Both the position numbers and the translations under genes were made by a program. 5,805 nucleotides of DNA from DATGMS01 sp040905145 (GTDB lineage Bacteria > Bacteroidota > Bacteroidia > Cytophagales > Cyclobacteriaceae). Below, one piece after another: positions 5,722-5,805 of the stretch. The stretch lies in assembly GCA_040905145.1 (NCBI GenBank), contig JBBDSC010000141.1, forward strand, positions 1 through 5,805. Reading direction: 5' to 3'. Position 1 is the stretch's first letter; each line of letters starts with the position of its first letter. The notes beneath the pieces are model-generated. The model was not told the origin of the DNA, searched no databases, and saw only the letters and a program-made list of their open reading frames with translations.

Positions 5722-5805
5722 AATACATGATAAAGAAAAATAAATAATATTTAGTGTCTTATCAGTGATTTTCGTGTTATTTTTGGCAAAAGTTCAATAG
5801 TTGAG

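Noticed and set aside
1..5805. CRISPR array, tRNA or rRNA gene, or riboswitch
   Set aside because: I found no regularly spaced repeats, cloverleaf-like segment or conserved RNA motif on either strand by eye.
5781..5805. Promoter at the window edge (TTTTGG and TAGTTGAG)
   Set aside because: The spacing is about 12 bases instead of about 20, and the -7 box has two mismatches, so it does not fit the Bacteroidota consensus.

Overview
The window looks like a draft scaffold from a Bacteroidota genome, probably an environmental Cytophagales/Cyclobacteriaceae-type organism. The evidence is a SusC/RagA outer-membrane transporter fragment, a CRTAC1-like FG-GAP/VCBS protein fragment, a lipoprotein-type vanadium haloperoxidase, a Bacteroidota-style tyrosine recombinase, A-rich leaders without clear Shine-Dalgarno sites, and one promoter-like -7 element of the TAnnTTTG type. 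Two runs of exactly 100 N (1796-1895 and 3607-3706) split it into three contigs.

Region 1 (1-2162) is damaged. Positions 1-1170 carry the N-terminal third of a SusC/RagA TonB-linked receptor, open at the window edge and broken by two single-base deletions. At about 1170 the sequence changes, with no gap, into the C-terminal part of an FG-GAP/VCBS protein. That part has four more single-base deletions, contains the first N gap and ends at 2162. The rest of SusC, any SusD and the front of the FG-GAP protein are missing.

Region 2 (2239-3588) is an intact vanadium-dependent haloperoxidase/PAP2-superfamily lipoprotein of 449 residues with all the vanadate-pocket motifs. SusC, FG-GAP and haloperoxidase genes in one orientation suggest a cell-surface uptake and oxidation or dephosphorylation locus; the joint role is inferred.

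Region 3 (3707-5805) is visibly more A+T-rich. It holds a tyrosine-recombinase fragment cut at the gap and lacking its C-terminal catalytic half, then a small CsbD-like stress-protein gene (4102-4278) that no single frame shows because about six one-base deletions break it, then about 260 bp without a recognisable gene. An intact membrane-anchored endonuclease/exonuclease/phosphatase-family protein follows (4537-5547), and then a non-coding tail with palindromes.

The main caution is that about twelve frame breaks all need exactly one base added back, while the two long genes are clean. This favours base-calling or assembly error over natural decay for many breaks. I see no convincing new biological system. 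The items most worth checking are the haloperoxidase locus, the hidden CsbD-like gene and the SusC/FG-GAP join.
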